Assembly (NCBI GenBank): GCA_965262605.1
Contig: CBDHFN010000002.1
Location: forward strand, 124,001-188,000
Direction of reading: 5' to 3'
DNA length: 64,000 nucleotides
From: CBDHFN01 sp965262605
GTDB taxonomy: Bacteria; Pseudomonadota; Alphaproteobacteria; JASGCL01
Part shown: piece by piece, positions 16,908 through 26,057 of the stretch
Numbering within the stretch: the stretch's first letter is position 1
Layout of the letters: every line of letters starts with the position of its first letter
Notes under the pieces: model-generated
Told to the model about the DNA's origin: nothing
The model's input: only the letters and a program-made list of their open reading frames with translations
The model's database searches: none
Position numbers and translations under genes: made by a program

Positions 16908-17594
16908 TTACATCGGGTTGATTATTTCATCAATGATAAAATCTTGAATTTGTCCATGGTCATCATCATGGGAAATCGGCGCGTTTAGCGAAGAATCATG
17001 CGCGGCAATTCTTTGTTCCATATTCGCAACTTCATGGGTTGATACATTTAATTGTTCGGCAATTTGATGAATTTCTTTATCGGTTAAGTTTCTATCATCG
17101 CTTCCTTGAATTTTAGATTTAAATTTTTTCAAATTGAAAAAAAGTTTCTTTTGCGCGGCAGTTGTGCCAATTTTAACCAACGACCAGCTGTGTAATATAT
17201 ATTCGTTAATTGACGCCTTAATCCACCAAATAGCATATGTGGCAAGGCGAAATCCCATTTTGGGTTCAAATTTTTTCACGGCTTGCATCAAGCCAATATT
17301 ACCCTCGGCGATTAAATCGGTCGTGGGCAAGCCATATCCGCGATAGCCAAACGCAATTTTTGCAACTAATCTTAAATGGCTGGTAACTAATTTATGCGCA
17401 GATTCAGTATTTTTATTATCATACCAATCTTGCGCCAATGCGGCTTCTTCTTCGGGTTTCAGCATCGGATATTTTTTAATGCTTTTCATATAAGCAATTA
17501 ACGCGTCTTCGGATTGCAATTTAGCAATATCTTTTTGCTCATTATCATCAATGACGGCTTTGGATTTAAGGTTTAAGGGAATAATTGCGCTCAT
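16908..17594 (-). CDS. rpoH: RNA polymerase sigma-32 (heat-shock) factor, N-terminal part (regions 1.2-3)
   Basis: 228 residues covering regions 1.2, 2 and 3 of RpoH. LVTSHLRLVAKIAFGYRGYG (region 2.1), DLIAEGNIGLMQAVKKFEP (2.2, core-binding) and GFRLATYAIWWIKASINEYI (2.3-2.4, -10 recognition) are seen. The RpoH-box-like stretch TAAQKKLFFNLKKFKSKI also appears. The frame ends at TAA 16908 straight after DEIINP, where one base is missing relative to the C-terminal part. A sigma factor without region 4 should not direct heat-shock transcription. It has its own sigma70-like promoter and lies divergent from an aminotransferase gene. Confidence 0.9.
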   Translation of the reverse strand: MSAIIPLNLKSKAVIDDNEQKDIAKLQSEDALIAYMKSIKKYPMLKPEEEAALAQDWYDNKNTESAHKLVTSHLRLVAKIAFGYRGYGLPTTDLIAEGNIGLMQAVKKFEPKMGFRLATYAIWWIKASINEYILHSWSLVKIGTTAAQKKLFFNLKKFKSKIQGSDDRNLTDKEIHQIAEQLNVSTHEVANMEQRIAAHDSSLNAPISHDDDHGQIQDFIIDEIINPM

Positions 17595-17613
17595 ATTTTC
17601 ACTCCATAGATAC

Positions 17614-17642
17614 TATATAATCATTAAACTTAATTTTGTCAA
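17614..17642 (-). promoter_or_regulatory. Promoter of rpoH
   Basis: TTGACA (17637-17642), 17-base spacer, TATATA (17614-17619), located 20 bases upstream of the rpoH start. The perfect -35 box supports a housekeeping-sigma promoter. Confidence 0.5.
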
Positions 17643-17757
17643 GGTTGCCCATTAAATTAGTTAAAATTCGTTATTTTTTTTAATAAGCTTCGCATAATTA
17701 TATTGAAAATAAAAATTATAAGCTTAGAATTAATTAATATAAATAAGGAGAAATATC

Positions 17758-18933
17758 ATGATGCTTAATGATAATATAAAAAATTTAGGAACCGAGTCAG
17801 CTTTTTCAGTATTAGCACGCGCCGAACAATTAAGGCAATCGGGTAAAGATATAGTTAATTTAGGAATTGGTCAAGCCGATTTCAAAACCCCCGAACACAT
17901 TGTTGAAGCCGCCGTCAAAGCCGCGCGTGATGGGCATCATGGCTATACTAATGCTCAAGGAATTATTGAATTGCGCGAAGCGGTTGCGGAATATTATCTT
18001 GGCTTATATGGCGCAAAAATTTCCCCAAAAAATGTGTTAATTGTGCCCGGTGGTAAAGTCACCATGTATCTTGCTATATCCATGTTTGCCAAATCTGGTG
18101 CCGAAATAATTTATCCCGATCCCGGTTTTCCCATTTATTCGTCCGTGATTAATTATTCTGGCGCAAAAGCCGTGCCTTTGCCCATATTAGAATCAAACGG
18201 ATTTGCATTTAGCGCCGAGGATGTCTTGTCGCGCATCACCGATAAAACTAGCTTGATAATTTTAAATTCGCCCGCCAATCCAACCGGCGGTTTAACCCCC
18301 AAGAGTGAAATAGTAAAATTAGTCGCAGGAATCAAAAAACATCCACGCGTAATGGTGCTTTTTGATGAGATATACAACCGAATCACCTATGATGGAGCCG
18401 AGCATTATTCTATTTTAAACCACCCCGAAATCGCCGAGCAAGTGATTTTATTAGATGGCTGGTCAAAAGCATGGTCTATGACTGGCTGGCGTTTGGGTTT
18501 AAGCATCTGGCCCGATAAATTAATTGATATTGCGGCGAAATTATGTATTAATATCCATTCGTGCGTTAATGCCCCCACCCAATATGCAGGTATTGCCGCC
18601 CTGAAAGGCAGTCAAGAACCCGTGGAGCAAATGGTGCGGGTATTTGACGAAAGACGCAAAATTATCGTCAGTGGTTTAAATAAATTACCGAATGTCAGTT
18701 GCATCGCGCCGAAGGGGGCTTTTTTTGTATTCCCGAACATCAGCAAATTAGGCGGCAAATCCATTGATTGGCAAAACCGATTCCTAGAAGAAGCAGGAGT
18801 TGCAACTATCGCAGGGTCAAGTTTTGGGGCGCATGGCGAGGGGTATATTCGCTTTTCATACGCCGCGTCAACCGAACAAATTGAAAAAGCATTGCATAAA
18901 TTGCACATTTTCTTAACAAATCATGCAAAATAA
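17758..18933 (+). CDS. Class I/II PLP-dependent aminotransferase (aspartate-aminotransferase-like)
   Basis: Fold-type I aminotransferase of 391 residues. NLGIGQADFKTPEHI near residue 37 forms the substrate-binding loop. NSPANPTGG holds the conserved Asn that contacts the PLP ring, and LFDEIYNRITYDG carries the Asp-Tyr pair. The Schiff-base lysine lies in DGWSKAWSMTGWRLG. The substrate could be aspartate, alanine or another amino acid; the sequence alone does not decide. It has a clear ribosome binding site (ATAAGGAG) before two ATG codons at 17758 and 17761. It stands alone, divergent from rpoH and upstream of glnB. Confidence 0.9.
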   Translation: MMLNDNIKNLGTESAFSVLARAEQLRQSGKDIVNLGIGQADFKTPEHIVEAAVKAARDGHHGYTNAQGIIELREAVAEYYLGLYGAKISPKNVLIVPGGKVTMYLAISMFAKSGAEIIYPDPGFPIYSSVINYSGAKAVPLPILESNGFAFSAEDVLSRITDKTSLIILNSPANPTGGLTPKSEIVKLVAGIKKHPRVMVLFDEIYNRITYDGAEHYSILNHPEIAEQVILLDGWSKAWSMTGWRLGLSIWPDKLIDIAAKLCINIHSCVNAPTQYAGIAALKGSQEPVEQMVRVFDERRKIIVSGLNKLPNVSCIAPKGAFFVFPNISKLGGKSIDWQNRFLEEAGVATIAGSSFGAHGEGYIRFSYAASTEQIEKALHKLHIFLTNHAK

Positions 18934-19056
18934 TTATGGGGAAAATTAATTTTATAGTTGCATTTTCTTGTTTTATTATTTTGTTATATAAAGATAAAAT
19001 AAAAAGCTTGCAAAATGGTATGGGTTTTGCCATAGTTAGCATAAGGAGATAGTGCC

Positions 19057-19395
19057 ATGAAAAAAATTGAAGCCATAATAAAACCTTTCAAACTTGATGA
19101 AGTTAAAGAGGCTTTGCATGAAATTGGCGTGCAAGGAATTACCGTAATTGAAGCCAAAGGTTTTGGGCGACAAAAAGGGCATACAGAATTATACCGCGGG
19201 GCTGAATATGTTGTGGATTTCTTACCCAAAGTTAAATTAGAAATTGTCGTTGATGATTCCCAGATGGAGTCAGTTGTTGAAGCAATTCAACGGGTTGCCT
19301 TTACGGGCAGAATCGGCGATGGCAAGATTTTTATATCATCGGTTGATGATGTAATTCGGATTCGCACCAAAGAACGCGGCGTTGCTGCTATCTAA
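19057..19395 (+). CDS. glnB: Nitrogen regulatory protein PII
   Basis: Trimeric PII signal protein sensing 2-oxoglutarate and ATP/ADP. Length 112 is exact for the family. The T-loop reads KGHTELYRGAEYVVDF, with the uridylylation site Tyr51. VEAIQRVAFTGRIGDGKIF is the second PII signature (B-loop). It has a strong ribosome binding site (AAGGAGA) before ATG 19057. It lies 39 bases upstream of glnA, the usual alphaproteobacterial glnB-glnA order, so it likely couples nitrogen status to glutamine synthetase adenylylation. No clear sigma54 box was seen upstream. Confidence 0.97.
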   Translation: MKKIEAIIKPFKLDEVKEALHEIGVQGITVIEAKGFGRQKGHTELYRGAEYVVDFLPKVKLEIVVDDSQMESVVEAIQRVAFTGRIGDGKIFISSVDDVIRIRTKERGVAAI

Positions 19396-19434
19396 TCACT
19401 AAACCAAAGACAATAAAACAATAAAGGAGTTCCA

Positions 19435-20847
19435 ATGTCTGATAATGTAAAAGCAATTCTTAAACATATTGCGGATAATGATATTAAATTTGTATCATTT
19501 CGCTTTACCGATCCCAAAGGTATTTGGCATCATTTCGCCCAATGCGTTGAAACAATTGACGAAAGCGTATTCACTGATGGCTTAATGTTTGATGGTTCGT
19601 CCATTGAAGGTTGGAAAGCAATCAATGAATCAGACATGATTATCATGCCAGACCCTGAAACTTTTCATATTAACCCATTCACCGCCGAACCTGAATTAGT
19701 GATTTTTTGCGATATTATTGATCCCGCCACTGGTCAAGCATATGAACGCGACCCACGATCAATCGCGAAAAAATCAATTCAATATTTAAAATCTTTGGGA
19801 ATTGGCGATACAGCTTATTTTGGTCCCGAAGCCGAATTTTTTATGTTTGATGATGTCAGATTTGCAACCGATCAACACCGCATGGCATATCAATTTGATT
19901 CCGAAGAATGGCCATCAAACAATTGGTCGGAATATGAAGAAGGCAATCTTGGACACCGCCCCCGTAAAAAAGGTGGTTATTTCCCCGTTGCCCCCGTTGA
20001 CCGTGGCACAGATATTCGCGCTGAAATGGTATTGGCTTGTATTGGTATGGGCTTACCCATGGAAAAACATCACCACGAAGTTGCGCCCGCCCAACATGAA
20101 TTAGGCTTAAAATATGATACTTTAATTCGCACCGCGGATAATATGCAAATTTATAAATTTGCTGTAAAAAATGTTGCGGAATCTTTTGGTAAAACCGTGA
20201 CCTTCATGCCAAAGCCTTTGCATGGTGATAATGGTTCGGGAATGCATGTTCATATATCAATTTGGAAAGGCAAAGAAAATACTTTTTCTGGCAATCAATA
20301 TGCTGATTTATCGGAATCATGCCTTTATTTCATTGGGGGCGTCATTAAACACGCTAAGGCTTTGAACGCCTTCACCAATCCAACGACTAACAGCTATAAA
20401 CGCTTAATACCGGGGTTTGAAGCCCCCGTATTATTGGCTTATTCGGCGCGCAATCGTTCGGCATCATGCCGTATTCCATATGTGACGAATGCCAAAGCAA
20501 AACGGGTAGAATTTCGCTTTCCAGACCCAATGGCAAACCCATATTTAGCTTATACGGCGTTGTTAATGGCGGGTTTAGACGGCATTAAAAATAAAATTCA
20601 CCCCGGCGAAGCCATGGATAAAAATCTTTATGACTTACCCGCCGAAGAATTGAAAAAAGTTCCCACAGTTTGTCGTTCTTTACGCGAAGCCGTGGAATCA
20701 TTGCAAAAAGATTGCGATTTCTTGAAAAAAGGCGATGTATTTAGCCAAGATTTCATTGATTCATACATTGAATTATTGATGGAAGATGTGCATCGCTGGG
20801 AACATACTCCGCATCCTGTTGAGTATGATATGTATTATTCAAGATAA
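19435..20847 (+). CDS. glnA: Glutamine synthetase, type I
   Basis: ATP-dependent ligase that forms glutamine from glutamate and ammonia, as a dodecamer. Visible motifs are the beta-grasp segment LMFDGSSIEGWKAINESDM, the metal-binding PEAEFFMFDD, the ATP-site stretch KPLHGDNGSGMHVHIS, and NRSASCRIP. The adenylylation site NLYDLPAEEL has Tyr at about residue 399, so activity should be controlled by GlnE through PII. Length 470 is normal for GSI-beta. Ribosome binding site AAAGGAG precedes the start. A strong terminator follows, closing the glnB-glnA operon. Confidence 0.98.
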   Translation: MSDNVKAILKHIADNDIKFVSFRFTDPKGIWHHFAQCVETIDESVFTDGLMFDGSSIEGWKAINESDMIIMPDPETFHINPFTAEPELVIFCDIIDPATGQAYERDPRSIAKKSIQYLKSLGIGDTAYFGPEAEFFMFDDVRFATDQHRMAYQFDSEEWPSNNWSEYEEGNLGHRPRKKGGYFPVAPVDRGTDIRAEMVLACIGMGLPMEKHHHEVAPAQHELGLKYDTLIRTADNMQIYKFAVKNVAESFGKTVTFMPKPLHGDNGSGMHVHISIWKGKENTFSGNQYADLSESCLYFIGGVIKHAKALNAFTNPTTNSYKRLIPGFEAPVLLAYSARNRSASCRIPYVTNAKAKRVEFRFPDPMANPYLAYTALLMAGLDGIKNKIHPGEAMDKNLYDLPAEELKKVPTVCRSLREAVESLQKDCDFLKKGDVFSQDFIDSYIELLMEDVHRWEHTPHPVEYDMYYSR

Positions 20848-20865
20848 TTTAAATTTTTAATTCAA

Positions 20866-20899
20866 GAAGGGTTGTTATGAAAATAGCAACCCTTTTTTT
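20866..20899 (+). terminator. Rho-independent terminator of glnBA
   Basis: Twelve-bp stem (AAGGGTTGTTAT with ATAGCAACCCTT, one G-T pair), 4-base loop, then seven T. It starts 19 bases after the glnA stop. Confidence 0.92.
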
Positions 20900-21034
20900 A
20901 TGTTTGAGAAAATTTGATTCATGACGCAAATTGGCATAAAAATATTAAGAAATGTTAATTTAAGAAAAATAATGATATTTATCTTGCAATTAGTAATAAA
21001 TTTTATTAATTATGGTGCATAAAAGTGAGGATTT

Positions 21035-21871
21035 ATGGAATTATTATCAGGTAAAAGAGGCTTAGTTCTTGGTTTAGCAAACGATAAATCAATCGCATGG
21101 GGAATTGCAGAAACCGCAAGCAAACATGGCGCAGAGTTAGCATTCACCTATCAAGGAGACGCATTATATAAACGCGTAAAGCCGCTTGCCGAATCGTTAA
21201 ATTCCAATTTAATTCTGCCTTGCGATGTTAGCAACGAAGCCGAAGTTAAAGCAGTTTTTGATGAAATTCAGGCAAAATGGGGGCAACTTGATTTCTTGGT
21301 GCATGCGGTTGCATTTTCGGATAAAAATGAATTAAAGGGCGAATATTTAAATACTTCACGCGAAAATTTCTTAAATACGATGGAAATTTCTTGTTATTCA
21401 TTAACAAAAATTTGCCAATATGCCGAACCTTTAATGCGCGAACGGGGCGGTTCAATTATCACCATGACTTATTTTGGCGCCGAACGGGTTATGCCGCATT
21501 ATAATGTGATGGGCGTTGCCAAGGCAGCATTGGAAGCATCAGTAAAATATTTAGCCGCAGATTTAGGTAAACGAAATATCCGCGTAAATGCCATTTCGGC
21601 GGGACCCATTCGCACCTTAGCCGCAAGTGGCATAGGCGATTTTCGCTTTATCATGAAATGGAATGAACTTAATGCGCCGTTAAAGCGCAATGTCACGATT
21701 CAAGATGTCGGTAATGCGGGATTATATTTATTATCTTCGCTATCTTCGGGGGTAACGGGCGAAATTTTGCATGTTGATTCGGGTTATAATATCATCGGCA
21801 TGGTATCCGAAGACGCGGCGGAACAATCCCAAGAATTGCTTAATGAATTATTGGCAAATAAGGCAGAATAA
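21035..21871 (+). CDS. fabI: Enoyl-[acyl-carrier-protein] reductase (NADH)
   Basis: Short-chain dehydrogenase-type reductase for the last step of the fatty-acid elongation cycle. The N-terminal GLANDKSIAWGIA is the FabI variant of the NAD-binding loop. The catalytic pair is Tyr156 and Lys163 (YNVMGVAK), with an extra Tyr146 as in FabI. AGPIRTLAASGI is the substrate-loop signature that distinguishes FabI from FabG. Length 278 fits. The site GTGAGGA lies ahead of the ATG. Its stop overlaps the aroC start by one base (TAATG), so the two are translationally coupled. It should be the target of diazaborine/triclosan-type inhibitors. Confidence 0.96.
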   Translation: MELLSGKRGLVLGLANDKSIAWGIAETASKHGAELAFTYQGDALYKRVKPLAESLNSNLILPCDVSNEAEVKAVFDEIQAKWGQLDFLVHAVAFSDKNELKGEYLNTSRENFLNTMEISCYSLTKICQYAEPLMRERGGSIITMTYFGAERVMPHYNVMGVAKAALEASVKYLAADLGKRNIRVNAISAGPIRTLAASGIGDFRFIMKWNELNAPLKRNVTIQDVGNAGLYLLSSLSSGVTGEILHVDSGYNIIGMVSEDAAEQSQELLNELLANKAE

Positions 21872-22938
21872 TGTCGTTTAATACATTTGGGCAAAGGCTT
21901 CGCATGACGACATTCGGCGAAAGCCATGGCGTGATGATTGGCGCGGTTTTAGATGGTTGCCCCGCGAATATTCCGCTTGACGAATCCGATATTCAACCAT
22001 GGTTAAATCGGCGTAAACCCGGGCTTTCAAAATTTACCACGCAACGCGCCGAAGCAGATGAGGTGCAAATTGTTTCAGGGGTATTTAACGGCAAGACCAC
22101 GGGCACGCCGATTGGCTTAATTATTCAAAATACCGACCAGCGCAGTAAAGATTATTCTAAAATTGCGCAAAAATTTCGTCCCGCCCATGCCGATTACACT
22201 TATTTTATGAAATATGGCAATCGCGATTATCGCGGTGGTGGCAGGGCGTCGGCGCGTGAAACGGCGATGCGCGTTGCTTGCGGGGCGATTGCTGATAAAA
22301 TCCTTAAAATTAACTTGGGCGAATCATATAAAATTCAAGCGGGATTGGTGCAAATGGGAAAATATAAGCTTGATTCAGCAGATTTCAAATGGCATGAAGT
22401 TGACAATGATTTTTATACGCCTTGCAATGAATTTGCACAAAAACTTGCCCCTTATTTAGACGCGATTCGCAAAAATGGCTCATCAATTGGCGCGATTTTA
22501 CAATGCCACGCATATGGCATTCCCGCGGGATTGGGCGCGCCGATTTATGGCAAATTATCCGCTGATTTAGCCGCCGCTTTAATGTCCATTAACGCCGTAA
22601 AAGCCGTTGAAATTGGCGATGGATTTAATGTTGCAGAATTATCGGGCGAAGAAAATGCCGATGAAATGCGCTATGAAAATGGCGAAATACAATTTTTATC
22701 AAATCATGCTGGGGGTATTTTGGGGGGAATTTCTTCGGGGCAACCAATTATTACCCGAATCGCTGTCAAACCCACTTCGTCAATATTAAACCCTGTGCGC
22801 ACTATAAGTGCGGATTTTGAAAATACAACCATCAGCACAACGGGGCGCCATGATCCTTGCGTGGGAATTCGCGCCGTGCCGATTATGGAAGCAATGGTTG
22901 CCTTGACAATTTGCGACCATTATTTGCGGGCGAAATGA
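21871..22938 (+). CDS. aroC: Chorismate synthase
   Basis: Flavin-dependent lyase turning EPSP into chorismate, the last shared step of aromatic amino acid synthesis. Family signatures are seen in order: FGESHGVMIGAVLDGCP near residue 16, the RRKPG loop, GNRDYRGGGRASARETAMR around 115-133, and TTGRHDPCVGIRAVPI near the C-terminus. Length 355 is standard. It is coupled to fabI by a one-base overlap. The type II dehydroquinase gene aroQ is at 60.6 kb in this window, so the shikimate genes are scattered. Confidence 0.97.
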   Translation: MSFNTFGQRLRMTTFGESHGVMIGAVLDGCPANIPLDESDIQPWLNRRKPGLSKFTTQRAEADEVQIVSGVFNGKTTGTPIGLIIQNTDQRSKDYSKIAQKFRPAHADYTYFMKYGNRDYRGGGRASARETAMRVACGAIADKILKINLGESYKIQAGLVQMGKYKLDSADFKWHEVDNDFYTPCNEFAQKLAPYLDAIRKNGSSIGAILQCHAYGIPAGLGAPIYGKLSADLAAALMSINAVKAVEIGDGFNVAELSGEENADEMRYENGEIQFLSNHAGGILGGISSGQPIITRIAVKPTSSILNPVRTISADFENTTISTTGRHDPCVGIRAVPIMEAMVALTICDHYLRAK

Positions 22939-23014
22939 CAAAAATTCTTATAGACTTTTAATTAAATAGAATGTATATATTATTTATTATTGTTATTATT
23001 TAAGGGGAAGTAAA

Positions 23015-23305
23015 ATGGGTGAAAACATAACACGAATTCATATCGTAAGCGAACTGAGCCGAAATTTAGGGTTGCCTTGGCGGCAATGCACCGATGTTAT
23101 AGATGGTATTGTGCATGAAATGACAGGGGCATTAGTGCGCGGTGATAATATAAAAATTTCTAATTTTGGCAGTTTTGAAGTTAAATCAAAAAAAGAGCGC
23201 ATTGGGCGCAACCCAAAAACAGGGCAAAGCGCGGTTATAACGGCGCGTAAAGTTGTTGCATTTCACCCAACGGCACGCCTTAAAAACGAGTATACCCAAA
23301 AATGA
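23015..23305 (+). CDS. ihfA: Integration host factor, alpha subunit
   Basis: HU/IHF-type DNA-bending protein of 96 residues. After a helical dimer half comes VRGDNIKISNFGSFEVKSKKERIGRNPKTG, the family signature with the beta-arm Arg and the Pro that inserts between bases. ARKVVAFHPTARLKN closes the protein. A ribosome binding site (AAGGGGA) precedes ATG 23015. It overlaps the following MerR-family gene by 4 bases, an arrangement common in alphaproteobacteria, which supports the alpha-subunit rather than an HU call. Confidence 0.92.
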   Translation: MGENITRIHIVSELSRNLGLPWRQCTDVIDGIVHEMTGALVRGDNIKISNFGSFEVKSKKERIGRNPKTGQSAVITARKVVAFHPTARLKNEYTQK

Positions 23306-23694
23306 CTGATGCTTTATATAAATCAATTGGTGAGGTGGCAGAAATAATCGGTGTTGAAACCCATGTTTTGCGATTTTGGGAAAAGAAAATCCCCAAAGCC
23401 AAAGCAAGTAAATTAATTGGTTCAAGGCGATATTATACCCAACAAGATATTGAATTTTTGAAATATATAAAATGCGAATTACACGACAAAGGGCTAACAA
23501 TTAAGGGGCTGAATAACCAATTATCCGTTAAAAACAATAATATCGCCCAAGAAACTCCGCAAAATAATGTTTTAAATGCCGATGACATGAAAAAAAATCT
23601 TTTATTTTTCCAAAAACTTGCTAATATTGAATCTCAACTTACAAGTTTACGCAACGAACTAAATGGAATAATTAAAAATGAGTTTCAACTTTAA
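23302..23694 (+). CDS. MerR-family transcriptional regulator
   Basis: 130 residues with an N-terminal winged helix-turn-helix (SIGEVAEIIGVETHVLRFWE) and the usual second helix pair with RRYYTQQDIEFLKYIK. The remainder is a short coiled coil (MKKNLLFFQKLANIESQL), giving a dimer but no metal- or drug-binding domain. It overlaps ihfA by 4 bases and the metallo-hydrolase gene by 17 bases. Its regulon is unknown. In many alphaproteobacteria such a gene follows ihfA without assigned function. Confidence 0.9.
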   Translation: MTDALYKSIGEVAEIIGVETHVLRFWEKKIPKAKASKLIGSRRYYTQQDIEFLKYIKCELHDKGLTIKGLNNQLSVKNNNIAQETPQNNVLNADDMKKNLLFFQKLANIESQLTSLRNELNGIIKNEFQL

Positions 23695-24508
23695 AATTTG
23701 GGGCTGTAGAGGCTCAATTGCTTGCGCTGACCCAGAATATCAATTATTCGGTGGTAATACTTCATGCGTTGAGGTAAATGTCGGTAATAAACGGATAATT
23801 TTGGATACTGGCACGGGCATAAGATCCTTGGGTAAAGAAATTTTGGACAAATCGCCCAATGATAATGAATTTGACATTTTCCTAAGCCATACGCATTATG
23901 ACCATATAAATGGTTTTCCGTTTTTTATGCCAATTTACAATAAAACAAATAAAGTCAATGTTTATGCGGGGCATCTTAAAAAATATAACGCGAATTTAAA
24001 AGACACGCTTTCGGATCAAATGAAGGCTCCTTTTTTTCCCATCGGGCTTGACATGATAAGCGCGCAAATGAAATATAATGATTTTCAAGCGGGCGAAACA
24101 ATAAAAATTAATGATGAAGTTTTTATTCAAACGGCTGAATTAAACCACCCCAATGGGGCAACGGGTTATCGGGTAAATTATAAAAATAAATCCATTGCAT
24201 ATATTACTGATACGGAACATAAAATTGGCGAAATTGACAAAAATATCGTGAATTTAGTGCAAGATTCTGATTATATGATTTATGATGCGACTTATTCGGA
24301 CGAAGAATACATAAAATTCAAAGGCTGGGGACATTCAACTTGGCAAGAATGTTTGCGCATCGCCGACGCCGCCAATGTCAAATATCCGATAATTTTTCAC
24401 CATGACCCAACGCATGATGATAAATATATGCTTGATATTGAAAAACAAGCCCGTAAAATCAATCAAAGATGTATTGTCGCAAGGCAAGGCATTATGATAG
24501 ACATTTAA
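23678..24508 (+). CDS. Metallo-beta-lactamase-fold hydrolase
   Basis: 276-residue MBL-fold enzyme. It opens with KIWGCRGSIACADPEY and GGNTSCVEV, typical of a subgroup that resembles cyclic-nucleotide phosphodiesterases and tRNase Z-like hydrolases. Metal ligands are seen in FLSHTHYDHINGFPFF (HxHxDH), LNHPNG, an Asp in YDATYSDEEY, and the final His in IIFHHDPTHDD. The substrate is unknown. It overlaps the MerR gene by 17 bases, and a zinc-finger gene follows at 15 bases, suggesting one operon from ihfA onward. Confidence 0.88.
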   Translation: MSFNFKIWGCRGSIACADPEYQLFGGNTSCVEVNVGNKRIILDTGTGIRSLGKEILDKSPNDNEFDIFLSHTHYDHINGFPFFMPIYNKTNKVNVYAGHLKKYNANLKDTLSDQMKAPFFPIGLDMISAQMKYNDFQAGETIKINDEVFIQTAELNHPNGATGYRVNYKNKSIAYITDTEHKIGEIDKNIVNLVQDSDYMIYDATYSDEEYIKFKGWGHSTWQECLRIADAANVKYPIIFHHDPTHDDKYMLDIEKQARKINQRCIVARQGIMIDI

Positions 24509-24523
24509 CCATAGGAATATCAA

Positions 24524-24715
24524 ATGCAAAATCCGAATTATAATCACCATGAACACGCATATACGCATGAAACAACCATTGCATGTGAGGGGTCTGGCAC
24601 TGGGCACCCACGGGTATATTTGAAAATCAACCCGAATACCATGCAAACTATTTGCCCTTATTGTGATAAAATTTTTGAATTTCAAGGTGATGCAGATTCA
24701 TTGAATCACCATTAA
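24524..24715 (+). CDS. Zinc-finger (CHCC, NDUFS6-like) protein
   Basis: 63-residue protein of the zf-CHCC family, whose eukaryotic member is the complex I accessory subunit NDUFS6. The zinc ligands are seen as Cys in IACEG, His in GHPRVYL, and the pair in CPYCDKIF. It is histidine-rich at both ends. The gene sits 15 bases after the MBL-fold gene and 13 bases before the UDP-sugar dehydrogenase. A complex I role in bacteria is inferred from the eukaryotic relative only. Confidence 0.85.
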   Translation: MQNPNYNHHEHAYTHETTIACEGSGTGHPRVYLKINPNTMQTICPYCDKIFEFQGDADSLNHH

Positions 24716-24728
24716 ATATAGGCGCGTA

Positions 24729-26057
24729 ATGACAAAAATTTCAATCTTAGGCACGGGTTATGTTGGCTTGGTTGCTGGTGTGTGCCTTGCAGAATTGGGG
24801 CATGAAGTAATTTGCGTGGATGTTAATCAAGAAAAAATTGATGATTTATCTAAGGGAAAAATACCGATTTATGAACCGGGCTTAACCGAACTTTTATTAA
24901 AAAATCAAGCAAATATTCGCTTTACCACCGATTTATCGCAAGCTGTGCGCGATTCGCAAGCAATATTTATCGCGGTTGGCACGCCGCAATCGTCTGATGG
25001 TCGGGCTGATTTATCGTTCGTTGAGCTAGCTTGCAAAAATTTAGCAAAATATATCCATGATGGGCAATTTCGGATAATAATTAACAAATCTACCGTGCCC
25101 ATCGGCACGAAAATTAAAGTTGCAAATTGGATTCAACAAGCCAATCCAAAATGCGAAATTGGCAAAGATTTTCAAGTTGTTTCAAACCCCGAATTTCTGC
25201 GCGAGGGCAAAGCCGTTGAGGATTTTATGCGCCCCGATAGAATTATTATCGGCATGGACAACCCCGAAGAGCCTTCAAAAGCCAAGAAAATCATTGAAGA
25301 CATATACCGCCCCCTTACAATTCAGGGGTTTGCGTTATTAATTACCGATAGCCAAACCGCCGAGCTTATTAAATATGCTGGTAATGGATTTTTAGCCCTT
25401 AAAATTGGCTTTATTAATGAAATGGCGAATATTTGTGAAAAAATTGGGGGCGATATTGATATGGTTGCCAAGGGAATTGGGCTTGATTCGCGCATTGGCA
25501 AAGATTTTCTTAAAGCGGGACCGGGTTATGGTGGGTCTTGTTTTCCCAAGGATACGAATAGTCTTTACGCCCAAAGTTTAGATTGCCACGCGCCTGCAAC
25601 CATTATTCAAGCGGTAATTGCGGCAAATGACAAAAGACAAAATCAACTTGCGCAATGGATATTGCAAAAATTAAATATAAAATCATTTGGCAATAAGCGA
25701 ATTTGCCTTTTGGGTTTAGCTTTCAAGGGTGAAACCGATGATATTCGCGAAAGCCCCGCGCTTAATCTTGCCTTGCAATTACATGATTTGGGCGCAAATT
25801 TTATCGCTTTTGACCCCGCCGCCATGGCGAATGTTCAAAAAATTACCCCGCAAATACAATGCGCAAGCTCCATGGATAATGCCGTTATAAATGCTGATTA
25901 CATTATTATAGCAACAGAATGGCGACAATTTGCGACAATAACCCCGCAATATTTGCTTAACCACGCGAAAAACCCGATAATTATTGACCTTCGCAATATT
26001 TTAAATCGGCAAAATTTTATACAATCTGGATTGGAAATACATGGAATCGGGCGATAA
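24729..26057 (+). CDS. UDP-glucose/GDP-mannose 6-dehydrogenase family protein
   Basis: NAD-dependent enzyme that oxidises a nucleotide sugar twice to a uronic acid, most often UDP-glucose to UDP-glucuronate. Features are the N-terminal GTGYVGLVAGVCLAELGHEV (Rossmann loop), GTPQSSDGRAD, STVPIGT, SNPEFLREGKAV, the linker helix Lys/Asn in AELIKYAGNGFLALKI, the catalytic Cys in GPGYGGSCFPKD, and FKGETDDIRESPA in the UDP-binding domain. Length 442 is normal. It overlaps the phosphomannomutase gene by 17 bases, so the two likely supply sugars for a surface polysaccharide. Confidence 0.94.
   Translation: MTKISILGTGYVGLVAGVCLAELGHEVICVDVNQEKIDDLSKGKIPIYEPGLTELLLKNQANIRFTTDLSQAVRDSQAIFIAVGTPQSSDGRADLSFVELACKNLAKYIHDGQFRIIINKSTVPIGTKIKVANWIQQANPKCEIGKDFQVVSNPEFLREGKAVEDFMRPDRIIIGMDNPEEPSKAKKIIEDIYRPLTIQGFALLITDSQTAELIKYAGNGFLALKIGFINEMANICEKIGGDIDMVAKGIGLDSRIGKDFLKAGPGYGGSCFPKDTNSLYAQSLDCHAPATIIQAVIAANDKRQNQLAQWILQKLNIKSFGNKRICLLGLAFKGETDDIRESPALNLALQLHDLGANFIAFDPAAMANVQKITPQIQCASSMDNAVINADYIIIATEWRQFATITPQYLLNHAKNPIIIDLRNILNRQNFIQSGLEIHGIGR

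Noticed and set aside
20980..21035. Shared leader GTGAGGATT before both fabI and accB as a common fatty-acid regulatory element
   Set aside because: The shared part is essentially the ribosome binding site; no further matching sequence upstream supports an operator.
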